Source of the DNA: Pseudothauera hydrothermalis
GTDB lineage: Bacteria; Pseudomonadota; Gammaproteobacteria; Burkholderiales; Rhodocyclaceae
Length of the DNA: 64,000 nt
Direction: 5' to 3'
Assembly: GCF_003345255.1 (NCBI RefSeq)
Contig: NZ_CP029331.1
Location: 806,001-870,000, forward strand
Under the pieces are notes generated by a model that was given only the letters and a program-made list of their open reading frames with translations, had not been told where the DNA came from and did not search any database. Of the stretch, positions 43,635-54,106 are shown in pieces. A program made the translations under genes and the position numbers. Every line of letters begins with the position of its first letter. Within the stretch, counting starts at the first letter, position 1.

Positions 43635-45686
43635 TCATTGTTCGCCCGCGCGATGTCGGGCGAAATCACTGGCCAAGCGCTGTTCTACATCGCCTGGCGC
43701 GGGTTCGTAGGAATGTGGCTTCAGCGTACATTCGCTTTGGCCGGCGCAAATGGATTTCAGGCGGGCTTCGAAGCCTTCCATTTCGGCCATCGGCACCAGC
43801 GCGGTCAGGCTGATGCGTCCCGGGGCGTGACTGTCGGTGCCGCTCAGGCGTCCGCGCCGGCTGGCAAATTCTGCGCTGATCTCGCCAAAGTGGCGCTCCT
43901 CGGCCACTACCCGGACTTCCAATACAGGCTCCAGCAGCACTGGCCGGGCGGCACGCACTGCGGCCTGCAGTGCGTGGCGGGCGGCGGTGACGAAAGAGAT
44001 TTCGTTGGAGTCGACCGGGTGGTGTTTGCCATCGGTGACCACGACTTTGATGTCTTGCAGCGGAAAACCCGCCAGGCAGCCCTCGGCCACTGCCTGGCGC
44101 ACGCCTTTTTCGACCGCCGGCATGAACTGGACCGGAATCGCGCCGCCTTTGACTTCGTCGGTGATGTGCACCCCGCTGCCGAGCGGCAGCGCCTCGACCC
44201 GCAGCGCCACTTCGCCAAACTGGCCTGCGCCGCCGGACTGTTTTTTATGGCGATAGCGCGCCTCGGCGCTGGCGGCGATGGTTTCACGGTAGGGGATGGC
44301 CGGCGTGGCGGTGTCGAGCTCGAGGTTCCAGCGGCTGGCCAGTTGCTCCAGCACCATGCGCAGGTGCAGTTCGCCCAAGCCGCGTACTATGGTTTGCCGC
44401 GCTTGCGGGTCGAAGCTCACTTCCAGGCAGGGGTCTTCATCCAGCAGGCGGGCGAGCGCGTCGGACAGTTTCTGTTCGTCGCCGTGCTTTTTCGGGATCA
44501 GCGCCAAGCCGTGAAAAGGCTGGGGATAAGCAGGCGGCAGCAGGTGATGGTGGTCCTCGTCATGTGAATCGTGCAGCACTGCGTCACGGTGCACTTCGTC
44601 GACACGGGCCAGGGCGCAAATGTCGCCGGTCACTCCGCGCGGGATTTCGATTTGCTGGCGGCCTTGTATGCGCAGCAAGTGAGCTACTTTGATGGGTTTG
44701 CGGGCATTGCCGACATAAAGCTGCGCGCCGGCTTCCAGCGTACCCTGGTGGATGCGGAAAAGCGCAAGTTTGCCGCGGTAAAGATCGTTTTGAATCTGGA
44801 AAACATGCGCGACCACATGGCCTTTGGGGTCTGCGCTGACCTCAACCGGCCGGGCCGTCGCGCCTTCACCCTTGACAAAGCGTGGCGGGTTGCCTTCGGT
44901 GGGGTCGGGCATCAGACGGGCGAACACCTCTAACAATTCGGCTACCCCCGCGCCGCTGCGCGCCGACACAAAGCACACCGGAACCAGATGGCCTTCACGC
45001 AGGGCCTGCTCGAAGGCGTCATGCAACTGGTCGGGGTCGAGGTTTTCGCCTTGCTCCAGATAGCGAGCCATCAGTGCGGGATCGAGCTCGACCACTTGAT
45101 CGACGATGGCCTCATGGGCTGCGGTGACCGACGAGAAGGCGGTTTCGGCCTCATACTCAGGGGCAAAGAAACAATCGATCACCCGACTGGCGTCGGGTGC
45201 GGGCAGGTTGATCGGTAGGCATTCGCGACCGAAGGCGGCTTCGATGGCCGCCATCGCGCCGGCCGCATCCGCCCCGCTGGCGTCGATGCGGTTGACCACG
45301 ATCATCCGGCACTTGCCGGCAGCAGCTTCCATCAGCCGGCGGGTCATCGATTCCACCCCGATTTGGGCATCGATGACGATGACCGCGGTCTCCACCGCCG
45401 GCAGGGCGAGCAGGGCGCGGCCGAGGAAGTCGGGGGTGCCGGGTGTGTCGAGCAGGTTGATCCAACGGCCCGCCCATTCGAGGTGGGCGAGCCCGGTGTT
45501 CAGCGAATGGCCCATGGCCTTCTCGGCCGGATCGAAATCGCTGACCGTGTCGCCGCGTTCGATGCTGCCCGCAGCGCCGATACCGCCCGAGGCGACCAGC
45601 AGGGCTTCGAGCAGCGTGGTCTTGCCGGCGCCGGCCTGACCGAGCAGGGCGAGGTTGCGGATGTCGTGAACCGAGCTAGGCGTCAT
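43635..45686 (-). CDS. EF-G-2-like translational GTPase
   Basis: The 683-residue protein has all EF-G domains. The G1 loop is GQAGAGKTTL (from residue 16) in place of GHVDAGKTT, G3 is LLDTPGTPDF, and G4 is NRID rather than NKxD. The switch I region also differs from elongation EF-G (GDTVSDFDPAEKAMGHS). This is the pattern of the EF-G-2 group, whose role in translation is unclear; the main fusA would be elsewhere beside rpsL/rpsG. The start at 45686 has GGGGGGA upstream. It lies 105 bases behind the transporter gene and 24 bases before the second DUF4212 gene. Confidence 0.9.
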   Translation of the reverse strand: MTPSSVHDIRNLALLGQAGAGKTTLLEALLVASGGIGAAGSIERGDTVSDFDPAEKAMGHSLNTGLAHLEWAGRWINLLDTPGTPDFLGRALLALPAVETAVIVIDAQIGVESMTRRLMEAAAGKCRMIVVNRIDASGADAAGAMAAIEAAFGRECLPINLPAPDASRVIDCFFAPEYEAETAFSSVTAAHEAIVDQVVELDPALMARYLEQGENLDPDQLHDAFEQALREGHLVPVCFVSARSGAGVAELLEVFARLMPDPTEGNPPRFVKGEGATARPVEVSADPKGHVVAHVFQIQNDLYRGKLALFRIHQGTLEAGAQLYVGNARKPIKVAHLLRIQGRQQIEIPRGVTGDICALARVDEVHRDAVLHDSHDEDHHHLLPPAYPQPFHGLALIPKKHGDEQKLSDALARLLDEDPCLEVSFDPQARQTIVRGLGELHLRMVLEQLASRWNLELDTATPAIPYRETIAASAEARYRHKKQSGGAGQFGEVALRVEALPLGSGVHITDEVKGGAIPVQFMPAVEKGVRQAVAEGCLAGFPLQDIKVVVTDGKHHPVDSNEISFVTAARHALQAAVRAARPVLLEPVLEVRVVAEERHFGEISAEFASRRGRLSGTDSHAPGRISLTALVPMAEMEGFEARLKSICAGQSECTLKPHSYEPAPGDVEQRLASDFARHRAGEQ

Positions 45687-45791
45687 GATGCTTTCCCCCC
45701 GTGGTGATCCGGTCTGGCAAACCGTTTTCCGCAAGTTTCCGTCGCCGATGCGGCCGGCGCAATGGATCAGGTCAACATCCGTGCAGATTTT

Positions 45792-47414
45792 TCATGCGCT
45801 GCGTAGCCCAAGCGCCCGGGTCAGTGCCACCGCGGCCAAGGGCAGCACCAGGCCGAGCACGGTCACGGTGATCAACAGCCAGCCCAGCTCGCTGTAGTCG
45901 GCCGGTACTTTCACCGCGCCGCTGACCGCATCGCGCACTTCCCGAGTCACCGTGTAGACCTGGTTAAGATACTTGGTGCCCAGTTGCGAGGCTGACAGCG
46001 CCAGGTTGGTAAATGAGGCCATCACCGCAAAGAATGTGGCTTTCAGATGCGGTGGGGCGGAGTTGGCGATCCAGGCCAGCATCGGCACCATGGAGACTTG
46101 TCCGAGCGGCGACTCCAGCGCCGTGTTGGCGATTGCAATGAAACGCGCATCCACCACTCCGCCGGTGAGTTGGGCGGTCCATTGATGCAGGCCGTAGAAC
46201 ATGCCGATGATGGGCAATGACAGCACGGTGCCGGCCAAGGTCAGAAAGACGACGATCTGGGCGATGGACTTTTCCGCCATGAAGCGGCGGAAAATGAACA
46301 GCCCGGCCAATGTCATCGTGCTGACCAGAAGATCCAGGCGGGACAAGAAACTTTGGTCGAAACCCAGCTCGTCGATCATCCACCAGCTCGAACCGGCGCC
46401 CGGCGAAGGCATGGAACGGAAGATGAATATGATGATCACCGTACCCAGCAGGGTGCGCGCGGCTTCCGGGTTGAGTTCGCGCAGCAGCCGCGCAATCATG
46501 AAGCCGATGATGGCTACTGAACAGACAAAAATGAGTTCTTGCCCATAGGCGATGCCGGACAGGCCGACACCGATCGTGAGCGCGACGAATGCCGCACTAC
46601 CGCCCAAAATCCACCAGTTGGGCGTGGTTTTTTCTTCGGGTTGATGCAGCATGCGGTCGATGGCCTCGGCAGCGTGGCCGAGCGCCGCGAGCCGTCGCGT
46701 CTCGCGGCGCTTGAGCAGCGCGGCCAGCAGCACGCCGCTGATCGATAGCAGCGGAATGATCAGCGCATATTCATAGATGCGCAGGTAGATGGCCACTTTG
46801 TCGTCCTCGGGCAGCGCCTCGCTACCCGCAAACAGCACCACGTTGGCGAGCGCCACCAGCACCGAGCCGCCGATGATCGCCACCCGGCCCAGCATCTGCA
46901 TGGTGGTGTGCATCAGGCGAATGGCCTCGGGTGCGATCGGTTGGCCGTGTTCGTCCACGCGTGGTACCGCCTCGACGGTCATGGCGTCGGCCACCGCGTC
47001 CTGAATCACGTAGCCGACCGGGGCGAGCAGCACCGAGAGCACGAACCAGGTCTCGGCCGGCATCAGCGCGCGCATCGCCTCCGGATTGCCGATCAAGCCG
47101 ATCATGATCAGCAGGCTGGCGGCGATCAGCGCGGCACCCAAATACACCAACAGCGATTTGTAACGCCACACAAGGTCGACCAAATGGCCGATGGGCATTT
47201 TCAGCGCCCACGGAATGCCCGCCCAGAAACCGAGCGCGGCAAGGAAGGCGGCGGAAAGATCGAGATAGTCCTTGATGAAAAAGGTGCCGACGATGCCGGT
47301 GAGGCCGGAAACCCCGGCAGCCATGTACACCATCAGCGGCGGCAGAAAAGACAGCCGCATCTCGCGGCCGAGTTCGAGGATGTTGCGGTCGAACCAGCGG
47401 TACAGAGCGTTCAA
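45792..47414 (-). CDS. MFS-type transporter, BT1/folate-biopterin-like
   Basis: The 540-residue protein has about 12 membrane helices. Near the N-terminus it reads FLPPLMVYMAAGVSGLTGI and FWAGIPWALKMPIGHLVDL, which resembles the BT1 folate-biopterin branch of the major facilitator superfamily; the substrate is unknown. It follows the DUF3422 gene with a 21-base gap, so the two are likely in one operon. Family placement is from pattern memory, so moderate. Confidence 0.8.
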   Translation of the reverse strand: MNALYRWFDRNILELGREMRLSFLPPLMVYMAAGVSGLTGIVGTFFIKDYLDLSAAFLAALGFWAGIPWALKMPIGHLVDLVWRYKSLLVYLGAALIAASLLIMIGLIGNPEAMRALMPAETWFVLSVLLAPVGYVIQDAVADAMTVEAVPRVDEHGQPIAPEAIRLMHTTMQMLGRVAIIGGSVLVALANVVLFAGSEALPEDDKVAIYLRIYEYALIIPLLSISGVLLAALLKRRETRRLAALGHAAEAIDRMLHQPEEKTTPNWWILGGSAAFVALTIGVGLSGIAYGQELIFVCSVAIIGFMIARLLRELNPEAARTLLGTVIIIFIFRSMPSPGAGSSWWMIDELGFDQSFLSRLDLLVSTMTLAGLFIFRRFMAEKSIAQIVVFLTLAGTVLSLPIIGMFYGLHQWTAQLTGGVVDARFIAIANTALESPLGQVSMVPMLAWIANSAPPHLKATFFAVMASFTNLALSASQLGTKYLNQVYTVTREVRDAVSGAVKVPADYSELGWLLITVTVLGLVLPLAAVALTRALGLRSA

Positions 47415-47435
47415 GGGCGCATCCTCGGGCTTGAG

Positions 47436-48728
47436 TCAGTGTTGATCGGCTTCTTCGGCCGCCAGCGCCCTTCGCATGCGTCGCAGGCCGAGCCCCACCA
47501 AGGCGGCGATCAGCGGAATCGAGGCCGCGGTGACCACCTCCGGGCTGGCCGGCGCGATGTAGTCTTTGGCGCCTTTGGCCAGATACTGCACCAGCTGCGA
47601 GCCGTAATAGGTGATTGCCACCACCGAGAGCCCTTCTACCGTCTCTTGCAGACGCAGTTGCAGCCGGGCGCGGCGGTTCATTTGCGCGAGCAATTCCTGG
47701 TTCTGGCGCTGCAGTTCGATGTCCACCCGGGTACGCAGCAGTTGCGAATTGCGCGCGATACGGCCGGAAAGGTCTTCTTGGCGGCGTGCCATGGTGGCGC
47801 AGGTGTCAATGGCCGGGGTCAGGCGGCGGGCCATGAACTCGCCGATGGTGGGAAAGCCGGTCAGGCGGGTCTCACGCAGTTCTTCGATGCGCTGTGTGAC
47901 CAGGCGGTAGTAGGCGGCAGCCGCGCCGAAGCGGAAGGTGGTATGCGCCACCGAGCGTTCGACCTCGGCGGCCAGACGGGTCAAACGGGCGAGTACCGCG
48001 CGTTCGTCCTCGGCGCTTTGGGCCTGGCCGATGCTGTCCATCAAGTCTGCCAGTTCGCCCTCGGCGCGTGACAGCAGGCGGCCGACTTCCTTGGCCACCG
48101 GGAAGGCAAGCAGGGCGATCACCCGGTAGGTCTCGATTTCCAGCAAGCGCTGTACGGTGCGCCCAGCCTGACGCCGGGTCAGCGAAGCATCGAGCACCAG
48201 AAAGCGTGAGAAACCATCCACGATCTGGAAATCGGTAAACACCCAGGCGGCCTCGTCGGCGACTTTGGAAACCACCGTCTGCCGGCCATTGGGCGAGAGG
48301 TCGGCCATGACCCGCTCAGGGGAAAGCTCGGCGACCGAGCGTATGTCCACATGGGTGGCCACGATCAGTTGGCCGGGTATGGCCTTGCGCCAAGCGGCCG
48401 GTACATCGATCAAAGCGTTGTCTGCGGTACTGTCGCCCGCCTCGATGCGGCGGAAAAAGGTGTAGCTGGAAAATTCATTGTGACGTTCCCACTTCAGGCG
48501 AAAGCAGCCCGCATCCAGGAAGACATGACTGCTGTCGGCGGCCGGCTCCGGCAGTCCGAATTGTTCGGCCAGCAGGCGCAAATGCTGAGCTTCACGTTCG
48601 ATGCTGCCTTCTTCGTGCAGAAAGGCGAGATAAGAAACCAGCTCCGGGGTGTCGATTGGCACCGGCGGGCGGGCGTGAATTTCATCGCTGAGCGTCTGAC
48701 GCAGCGGATGCGACTGGAACAAGGTCAT
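47436..48728 (-). CDS. DUF3422 family protein
   Basis: The 430-residue protein begins HPLRQTLSDEIHARPPVPID, the hallmark of DUF3422, a family of proteobacterial proteins with no assigned function. The body is helical with a long charged region (residues 220-370) and two C-terminal membrane helices, near residues 365-385 and 395-415, so it is probably anchored in the inner membrane. The start is ATG 48728; a TTG at 48737 adds three residues. It is the first gene of the run DUF3422, transporter, EF-G-2, DUF4212. Confidence 0.9.
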   Translation of the reverse strand: MTLFQSHPLRQTLSDEIHARPPVPIDTPELVSYLAFLHEEGSIEREAQHLRLLAEQFGLPEPAADSSHVFLDAGCFRLKWERHNEFSSYTFFRRIEAGDSTADNALIDVPAAWRKAIPGQLIVATHVDIRSVAELSPERVMADLSPNGRQTVVSKVADEAAWVFTDFQIVDGFSRFLVLDASLTRRQAGRTVQRLLEIETYRVIALLAFPVAKEVGRLLSRAEGELADLMDSIGQAQSAEDERAVLARLTRLAAEVERSVAHTTFRFGAAAAYYRLVTQRIEELRETRLTGFPTIGEFMARRLTPAIDTCATMARRQEDLSGRIARNSQLLRTRVDIELQRQNQELLAQMNRRARLQLRLQETVEGLSVVAITYYGSQLVQYLAKGAKDYIAPASPEVVTAASIPLIAALVGLGLRRMRRALAAEEADQH

Positions 48729-48858
48729 GGGCGGCAAGTACGGTCACAAATCCGGCGCCCGTCCGCCGCTTTGGCGGGCAGGGCGAAACAGATGCAAGAG
48801 TACCTGCCTGCGCGCTCTGCGGGGAAGTCCCCGGCGCGGCTGCGCCGGGGCGTGGCGC

Positions 48859-49506
48859 TTACTGTTGCTGCGGCACGATGAGGATCTCGACCCGGCGGTT
48901 CTGCGCCCGGCCAGCGGCGCTGCGGTTGTCGGCAATCGGGCGGCTCATGCCATAGCCCACCGCCAGCACCCGGTTGGCCTCTACCCCTTGCTGAATCAAA
49001 TGGCTGCGCACGCTGGCGGCGCGGTTTTCGGACAGCGTTTGGTTATACGCCGCCGAGCCGGTCGAATCGGTATGGCCTTCCACCTGTACCACGGTGCCAG
49101 GGTACTGACGGATGCTTTGCGCCAGTTGGTTGAGCACCGGCTTGAACTGCGGCTTGATATCGGCGCGGTTGGTGTCGAAGGTGATGTTTTCCGGGGCCTG
49201 CAGGCGAATGGTGTCGCCTTCGCGTGTGATGTCTACGCCACTGCCGGACATGCTGCGACGCAGTTCCGCTTCCTGCTGGTCCATTTGTCGGCCGATCAGA
49301 CCGCCCACGGTGGCGCCGACAGCGGCGCCGATCAGCGCACCTTTGGTGCGGTCGCTGCGGCTCGACACCATGCCGCCGAGCAGGGCACCGGCCCCTGCGC
49401 CAATGGTGGCGCCCGTGGCGGTTCTGGCGTGCTCGCCGGTGTAGGGATTGGTGGCGCAAGCGCTAAGCAAGGCGGCGGACAAAGCGGCGATGAGGTAGGT
49501 TTTCAT
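48859..49506 (-). CDS. OmpA-family outer-membrane lipoprotein with glycine zipper
   Basis: The 215-residue lipoprotein has signal MKTYLIAALSAALLSAC with lipidated Cys17. A glycine-zipper segment follows (GATIGAGAGALLGG and GALIGAAVGATVGGLIG), then an OmpA C-terminal peptidoglycan-binding domain with VEGHTDSTGSAAYNQTLSENR and the final RRVEI. It resembles YiaD and probably ties the outer membrane to peptidoglycan. GGGAGAACG precedes the start. It is the first gene on the minus strand after the 288-base gap that precedes the diguanylate cyclase, and no promoter is obvious there. Confidence 0.94.
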   Translation of the reverse strand: MKTYLIAALSAALLSACATNPYTGEHARTATGATIGAGAGALLGGMVSSRSDRTKGALIGAAVGATVGGLIGRQMDQQEAELRRSMSGSGVDITREGDTIRLQAPENITFDTNRADIKPQFKPVLNQLAQSIRQYPGTVVQVEGHTDSTGSAAYNQTLSENRAASVRSHLIQQGVEANRVLAVGYGMSRPIADNRSAAGRAQNRRVEILIVPQQQ

Positions 49507-49794
49507 GGTTCGTTCTCCCTCGGTCGGTTGGTGAGGTGGGCGAAAGGCAATACGTTGCTATGGTGCGCGCTGGCGCCTGCGGTCGTCAGCCCCACTCTGG
49601 CCGGTTTTTGTAAGCATGTGTCAGCCCGGCAAGCGGCTCGATCCGGGGACTTGATGCCCCGGTTTGACGCAGCCCATCCGGGCATGCGGCGCGGCGCATC
49701 TCCATATCCATGACATGGTTTTACGGGCATAATCGATGCCGTGCATCCGGTGGTCCGTTCTGGTGCCACGTATAGCTTAGAGTCGGGCGGTCGC

Positions 49795-51660
49795 ATGAAT
49801 CTCAGCAGCAAGGTCACCCTCCTGTTTTCGGCGATTGCGCTTGGCATCCTGGCGATGCTGGTGGCGATCAGCCTGTATGCTTTCCGGTCATTTTCCATCT
49901 CCTCATCGTCGGCCCATGTGCGCACTGCCGCCGAGGTGGTGCGGGTGCATCTGACCGAGGCGATGATCCAAGGTACCATCGCGCATCGGGAGCAGTTTCT
50001 TGCGCGGCTGATGGAAGTGCAGGGGTTGTCGATGGCGCGGGTGGTGCGTTCGCCCCTGGTGGACCAGCAGTTCGGCGTTGGGCTGGTGCGCGAGTTGCCG
50101 GCCGACGAGATCGAAAAAGCGGTGCTGGCCAGCGGTGAACCGCGCTATGTGCTGCGCGAGGTCAATGGCGACACCCTGTTCCGCGGCACCATTCCGTTTG
50201 TGGCTTCCACCGAAGGCACGCCCAACTGTCTGCAGTGTCACCATGTGCCCGAAGGTGCGGTGCTGGGTGCGGTGACCATGGAAATGTCGATTGCCGACCT
50301 CAAAACGCGCGCGTTGATGACCGTGGCCGGCCTGGTGGCGGTGGTGGCGTTGTTTGCCTTATTGGCCATTGCCTTGGTCCGGCGCATCATCCGCCCGGTG
50401 GGCGATGCCGCGCGCGATGTGGAACAAGCGGTGCAACGTGCGCTCAAGGGTGACTTCAAGAGCCAGATCGCCGCCTACCCGCAAGACGAAATCGGTCAGA
50501 TCGCCAACGACACCAACCGCTTGCTGAGCTATTTGGACGGCGGCCTGGAGCGCATTACCCAGCGCGTGGTGCAATTGACCGGGCGTAATCCGCGTCAGGA
50601 CGAAAACAAGCTGGAAGCCACCATCGACATGGTCAACAGCCTGGCCGATGCTGCGGCCTTCAAGCAGGCCATCGAGGAAGATGAGACCAAGAGCGAAATC
50701 TACGACCGCTTCGGGCAAATCCTGACCGAGCGTTTCGGCATTACCACCTATTCGATTTACGAAGTGGTCGATGGCAAACAGATGACCACGATGCGGGTCG
50801 ATGGCGAGGCCGGCGGCGCCTGTCGCTGGTGCGATCCGCAAATTCTGGTGCGCTCTGAAACCTGCCGGGCAAAGCGCTCCGGGCATCCGGTGGATGCGAT
50901 CGCCCAGCCCGGCATTTGCTATGCCTTCCGCGACGCCTCCGACGACGGCCAGCCCCGCAGCCACTACTGTGTGCCCATCATCCAGTCTGGCTCGGTCGGC
51001 AGCGTCATCCAACTGGTGGTGCCGGCCTCCGACACCCGGCGCTTGCAAGAGGTCGCGCCGTTCATCCATGTTTACGTGCGGGAAATGGCGCCGGTGCTGG
51101 AGGCCAAGCGGCTCACCGAGACCTTGCGCGAATCGTCGCTGCGCGACGCGATGACTGGACTGAATAACCGCCGTTTTTTGGAGGAGTATGTCGATACCCT
51201 GATTGCTTCGACCCGCCGCCGCCAGACGGCGCTGGCCATCATGTTGCTCGATCTGGATTATTTCAAGGTGGTCAACGACACCCACGGCCACGATGCCGGC
51301 GACACCGTGCTGAAAGCCTTGGCCAGCGTGCTCAGGCAGTCGGTGCGCGCTTCCGATATGGTGATCCGCTTTGGCGGCGAAGAATTTCTGATCGTGCTTC
51401 AGGATGCCACCGAGGAGGGGGCGTTGAAGGTGGCCGAGAACATCCGCCGCGCGGTCGAGCAGATGAAGATCCAGGTCTCGGGCGCGGTGCTGCAAAAAAC
51501 CATTTCGATTGGTCTGGCGATGTTCCCGGCCGACAGTGAAACCTTTTGGCAAACCGTCAAATTTGCCGATGTGGCGCTCTATCGTGCCAAGGAGGCCGGG
51601 CGCAACCGTGTGGTGCGCTTTACTGCGGAGATGTGGGAAGGCAACCCGGAAACCTACTGA
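49795..51660 (+). CDS. Membrane diguanylate cyclase with periplasmic haem-c sensor
   Basis: The 621-residue protein makes cyclic di-GMP. TM1 is at about residues 8-28, a periplasmic domain follows to about 174 and contains CLQCHH (Cys145, Cys148, His149), a c-type haem site as in Tll0287-like sensors. TM2 is near 175-198, then HAMP, a GAF-like region with Cys residues (GACRWCDP, SETCRAK) and a GGDEF domain with GGEEF at 527-531. The inhibitory I-site RASD lies at 518-521. It probably senses redox state or a gas. The ATG at 49795 is used; a GTG at 49741 is possible. Confidence 0.93.
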   Translation: MNLSSKVTLLFSAIALGILAMLVAISLYAFRSFSISSSSAHVRTAAEVVRVHLTEAMIQGTIAHREQFLARLMEVQGLSMARVVRSPLVDQQFGVGLVRELPADEIEKAVLASGEPRYVLREVNGDTLFRGTIPFVASTEGTPNCLQCHHVPEGAVLGAVTMEMSIADLKTRALMTVAGLVAVVALFALLAIALVRRIIRPVGDAARDVEQAVQRALKGDFKSQIAAYPQDEIGQIANDTNRLLSYLDGGLERITQRVVQLTGRNPRQDENKLEATIDMVNSLADAAAFKQAIEEDETKSEIYDRFGQILTERFGITTYSIYEVVDGKQMTTMRVDGEAGGACRWCDPQILVRSETCRAKRSGHPVDAIAQPGICYAFRDASDDGQPRSHYCVPIIQSGSVGSVIQLVVPASDTRRLQEVAPFIHVYVREMAPVLEAKRLTETLRESSLRDAMTGLNNRRFLEEYVDTLIASTRRRQTALAIMLLDLDYFKVVNDTHGHDAGDTVLKALASVLRQSVRASDMVIRFGGEEFLIVLQDATEEGALKVAENIRRAVEQMKIQVSGAVLQKTISIGLAMFPADSETFWQTVKFADVALYRAKEAGRNRVVRFTAEMWEGNPETY

Positions 51661-51684
51661 GCCAGGCCCGTGGCCGACGGCCTG

Positions 51685-52101
51685 TCAAAGCGCGCCGAAT
51701 CCCATGTAACGCGCCAGAAATTGCGCTTTGCCGCGGGCAAGGAAGTCATTGAAGTCCCAGTCGCCGGGCGCCAGCAGGTGTGCCCATGCAGGGCGCAGCA
51801 CATAGGCTTCGGCTTGGGCGGTGCCGCCATCGGCCAGCTCTACTGCGACCGTAGTCCTTGCGTACATCTCGCCCTCGAAAGCGTCCAAACGTTGCAGGGC
51901 CCGGGTGTCGAGGCCGTGATAAAGCCTTCCCTCCACGCAGGCGCCCGCTTTGGGGACGATGGCGGGATAGGTTTCATCGCGTACCGGGTGACGTGCATAG
52001 CCCTCGAGCCGGGCTGCCGTGGAAGAAAAAGCGCCGCCTGTGACCCGCGTCATGATGTCATCGCACATCAGCGAACCGTAGGTAAAGCAGTTGTAAGCCA
52101 T
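51685..52101 (-). CDS. Gamma-glutamylcyclotransferase-like (AIG2) protein
   Basis: The 138-residue protein has the family signature FTYGSLM at residues 6-12, which binds the glutamyl group, and an acidic catalytic candidate in LDAFEGEMYAR near residue 75. Enzymes of this fold release 5-oxoproline from gamma-glutamyl compounds; the substrate is not identifiable. It is convergent with the diguanylate cyclase and starts 5 bases after the stop of the unknown gene upstream, so the two are coupled. Confidence 0.87.
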   Translation of the reverse strand: MAYNCFTYGSLMCDDIMTRVTGGAFSSTAARLEGYARHPVRDETYPAIVPKAGACVEGRLYHGLDTRALQRLDAFEGEMYARTTVAVELADGGTAQAEAYVLRPAWAHLLAPGDWDFNDFLARGKAQFLARYMGFGAL

Positions 52102-52106
52102 GATGT

Positions 52107-52781
52107 TCAGCCCGGATTGCGCAACCAGGCTTGGATCAACGGGTCGCGATGGGCGGCAAGCTGCATCACGCTGACCTCGATGACCGGTCCGCTCAGGGTG
52201 TGGCCGGCGCAGCTGGCTTCAAGCTGCACACCGGTGTCGGCCGGTTCGACCACAATCGCCCCCTGGTTGGCTTGCAAGCGGCTTTGGCGGTCGCGCTCGC
52301 CGATCAGCACGCTGCCGTTGGTGAGATTGAGCTTGCCTTCGAGCTTTGCGGGCGCGCCAGAACTCAGCTTGGCAGATACGGTGCAGGGTAAAAAACGGAA
52401 ATCGCCGACCAGCTTGAGCGCATGACGGCGTAGATGGCGGTGCAAGGCATCCGGCAGTTCGGGCAGTTTGCCTTGCACCTGGTAGGCGAGCTTGTCGAGC
52501 TCTTCATCGGTCAAATGGGGGGCGGCGGCGATCAAAACCTCGCGGGGCAGGGCACGGGCGTTGAGCGAGCGGACGTCCAGGTGGTGGTGATGCGCGGCGA
52601 TACGGGCCCCGGCTTTGGCCAGTTGTTTGCCGGCAACGGTGGGCAGCCCCTGAAAGACCATTGCGCCGAGGATCTCGCTGAAGGTTTTGCATAGATCTTC
52701 ATGCGCCAGCGCAAGCAGACGCTCGGGCGCTTCGATGTCGAGATCGAAGCTCAGTTGCAATTTGATGTTTGCCTTGGACAT
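52107..52781 (-). CDS. Unknown cytoplasmic protein
   Basis: The 224-residue protein starts MSKANIKLQLSFDLDIEAPE, contains a short His run (AAHHHHLDV), and alternates helical and strand-rich parts; there is no signal or membrane segment. I do not recognise it. The ATG at 52781 is chosen since the frame upstream lacks a site. It is translationally adjacent to the gamma-glutamylcyclotransferase-like gene (5-base gap). Confidence 0.7.
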   Translation of the reverse strand: MSKANIKLQLSFDLDIEAPERLLALAHEDLCKTFSEILGAMVFQGLPTVAGKQLAKAGARIAAHHHHLDVRSLNARALPREVLIAAAPHLTDEELDKLAYQVQGKLPELPDALHRHLRRHALKLVGDFRFLPCTVSAKLSSGAPAKLEGKLNLTNGSVLIGERDRQSRLQANQGAIVVEPADTGVQLEASCAGHTLSGPVIEVSVMQLAAHRDPLIQAWLRNPG

Positions 52782-52881
52782 CCGGTCGATCTTGGCCGTT
52801 GGCAAAAAACTCGATTATGGGTCAATTTGGAGCTTTGTGGACTATGACAATGTGTGCCTTCCGTGCCGCGCCCGATCGATG

Positions 52882-52905
52882 AAAAACGCGCCCGCTCAGG
52901 GCGCG
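52882..52905 (-). terminator. Terminator of fba
   Basis: On the minus strand CGCGCCC-TGAGC-GGGCGCG (52887-52905) is followed by TTTTT (52882-52886). It lies about 26 bases past the aldolase stop and ends the central-carbon block before the unknown gene. Confidence 0.85.
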
Positions 52906-52930
52906 ATCGGGAGGACTCGGATCGCGTCAG

Positions 52931-53995
<1,065 letters not shown>

Positions 53996-54106
53996 GTGTG
54001 TTCCTCCGAAGGTCGCCGGCTGAGCCGGCACAGGCGTTTGAAAAGCCGCCATTCTAGCCCGAGCGGGGGCGGCCTTGCAGTGACCGGCTACTACGGCAGG
54101 CAGCGG

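Noticed and set aside
51662-51686. CAGGCC-N10-GGCCTG between the diguanylate cyclase and the AIG2-like gene as a terminator
   Set aside because: Stem is only 6 bp, with a loop of 10 and no T-tract on either strand, so I do not call it.
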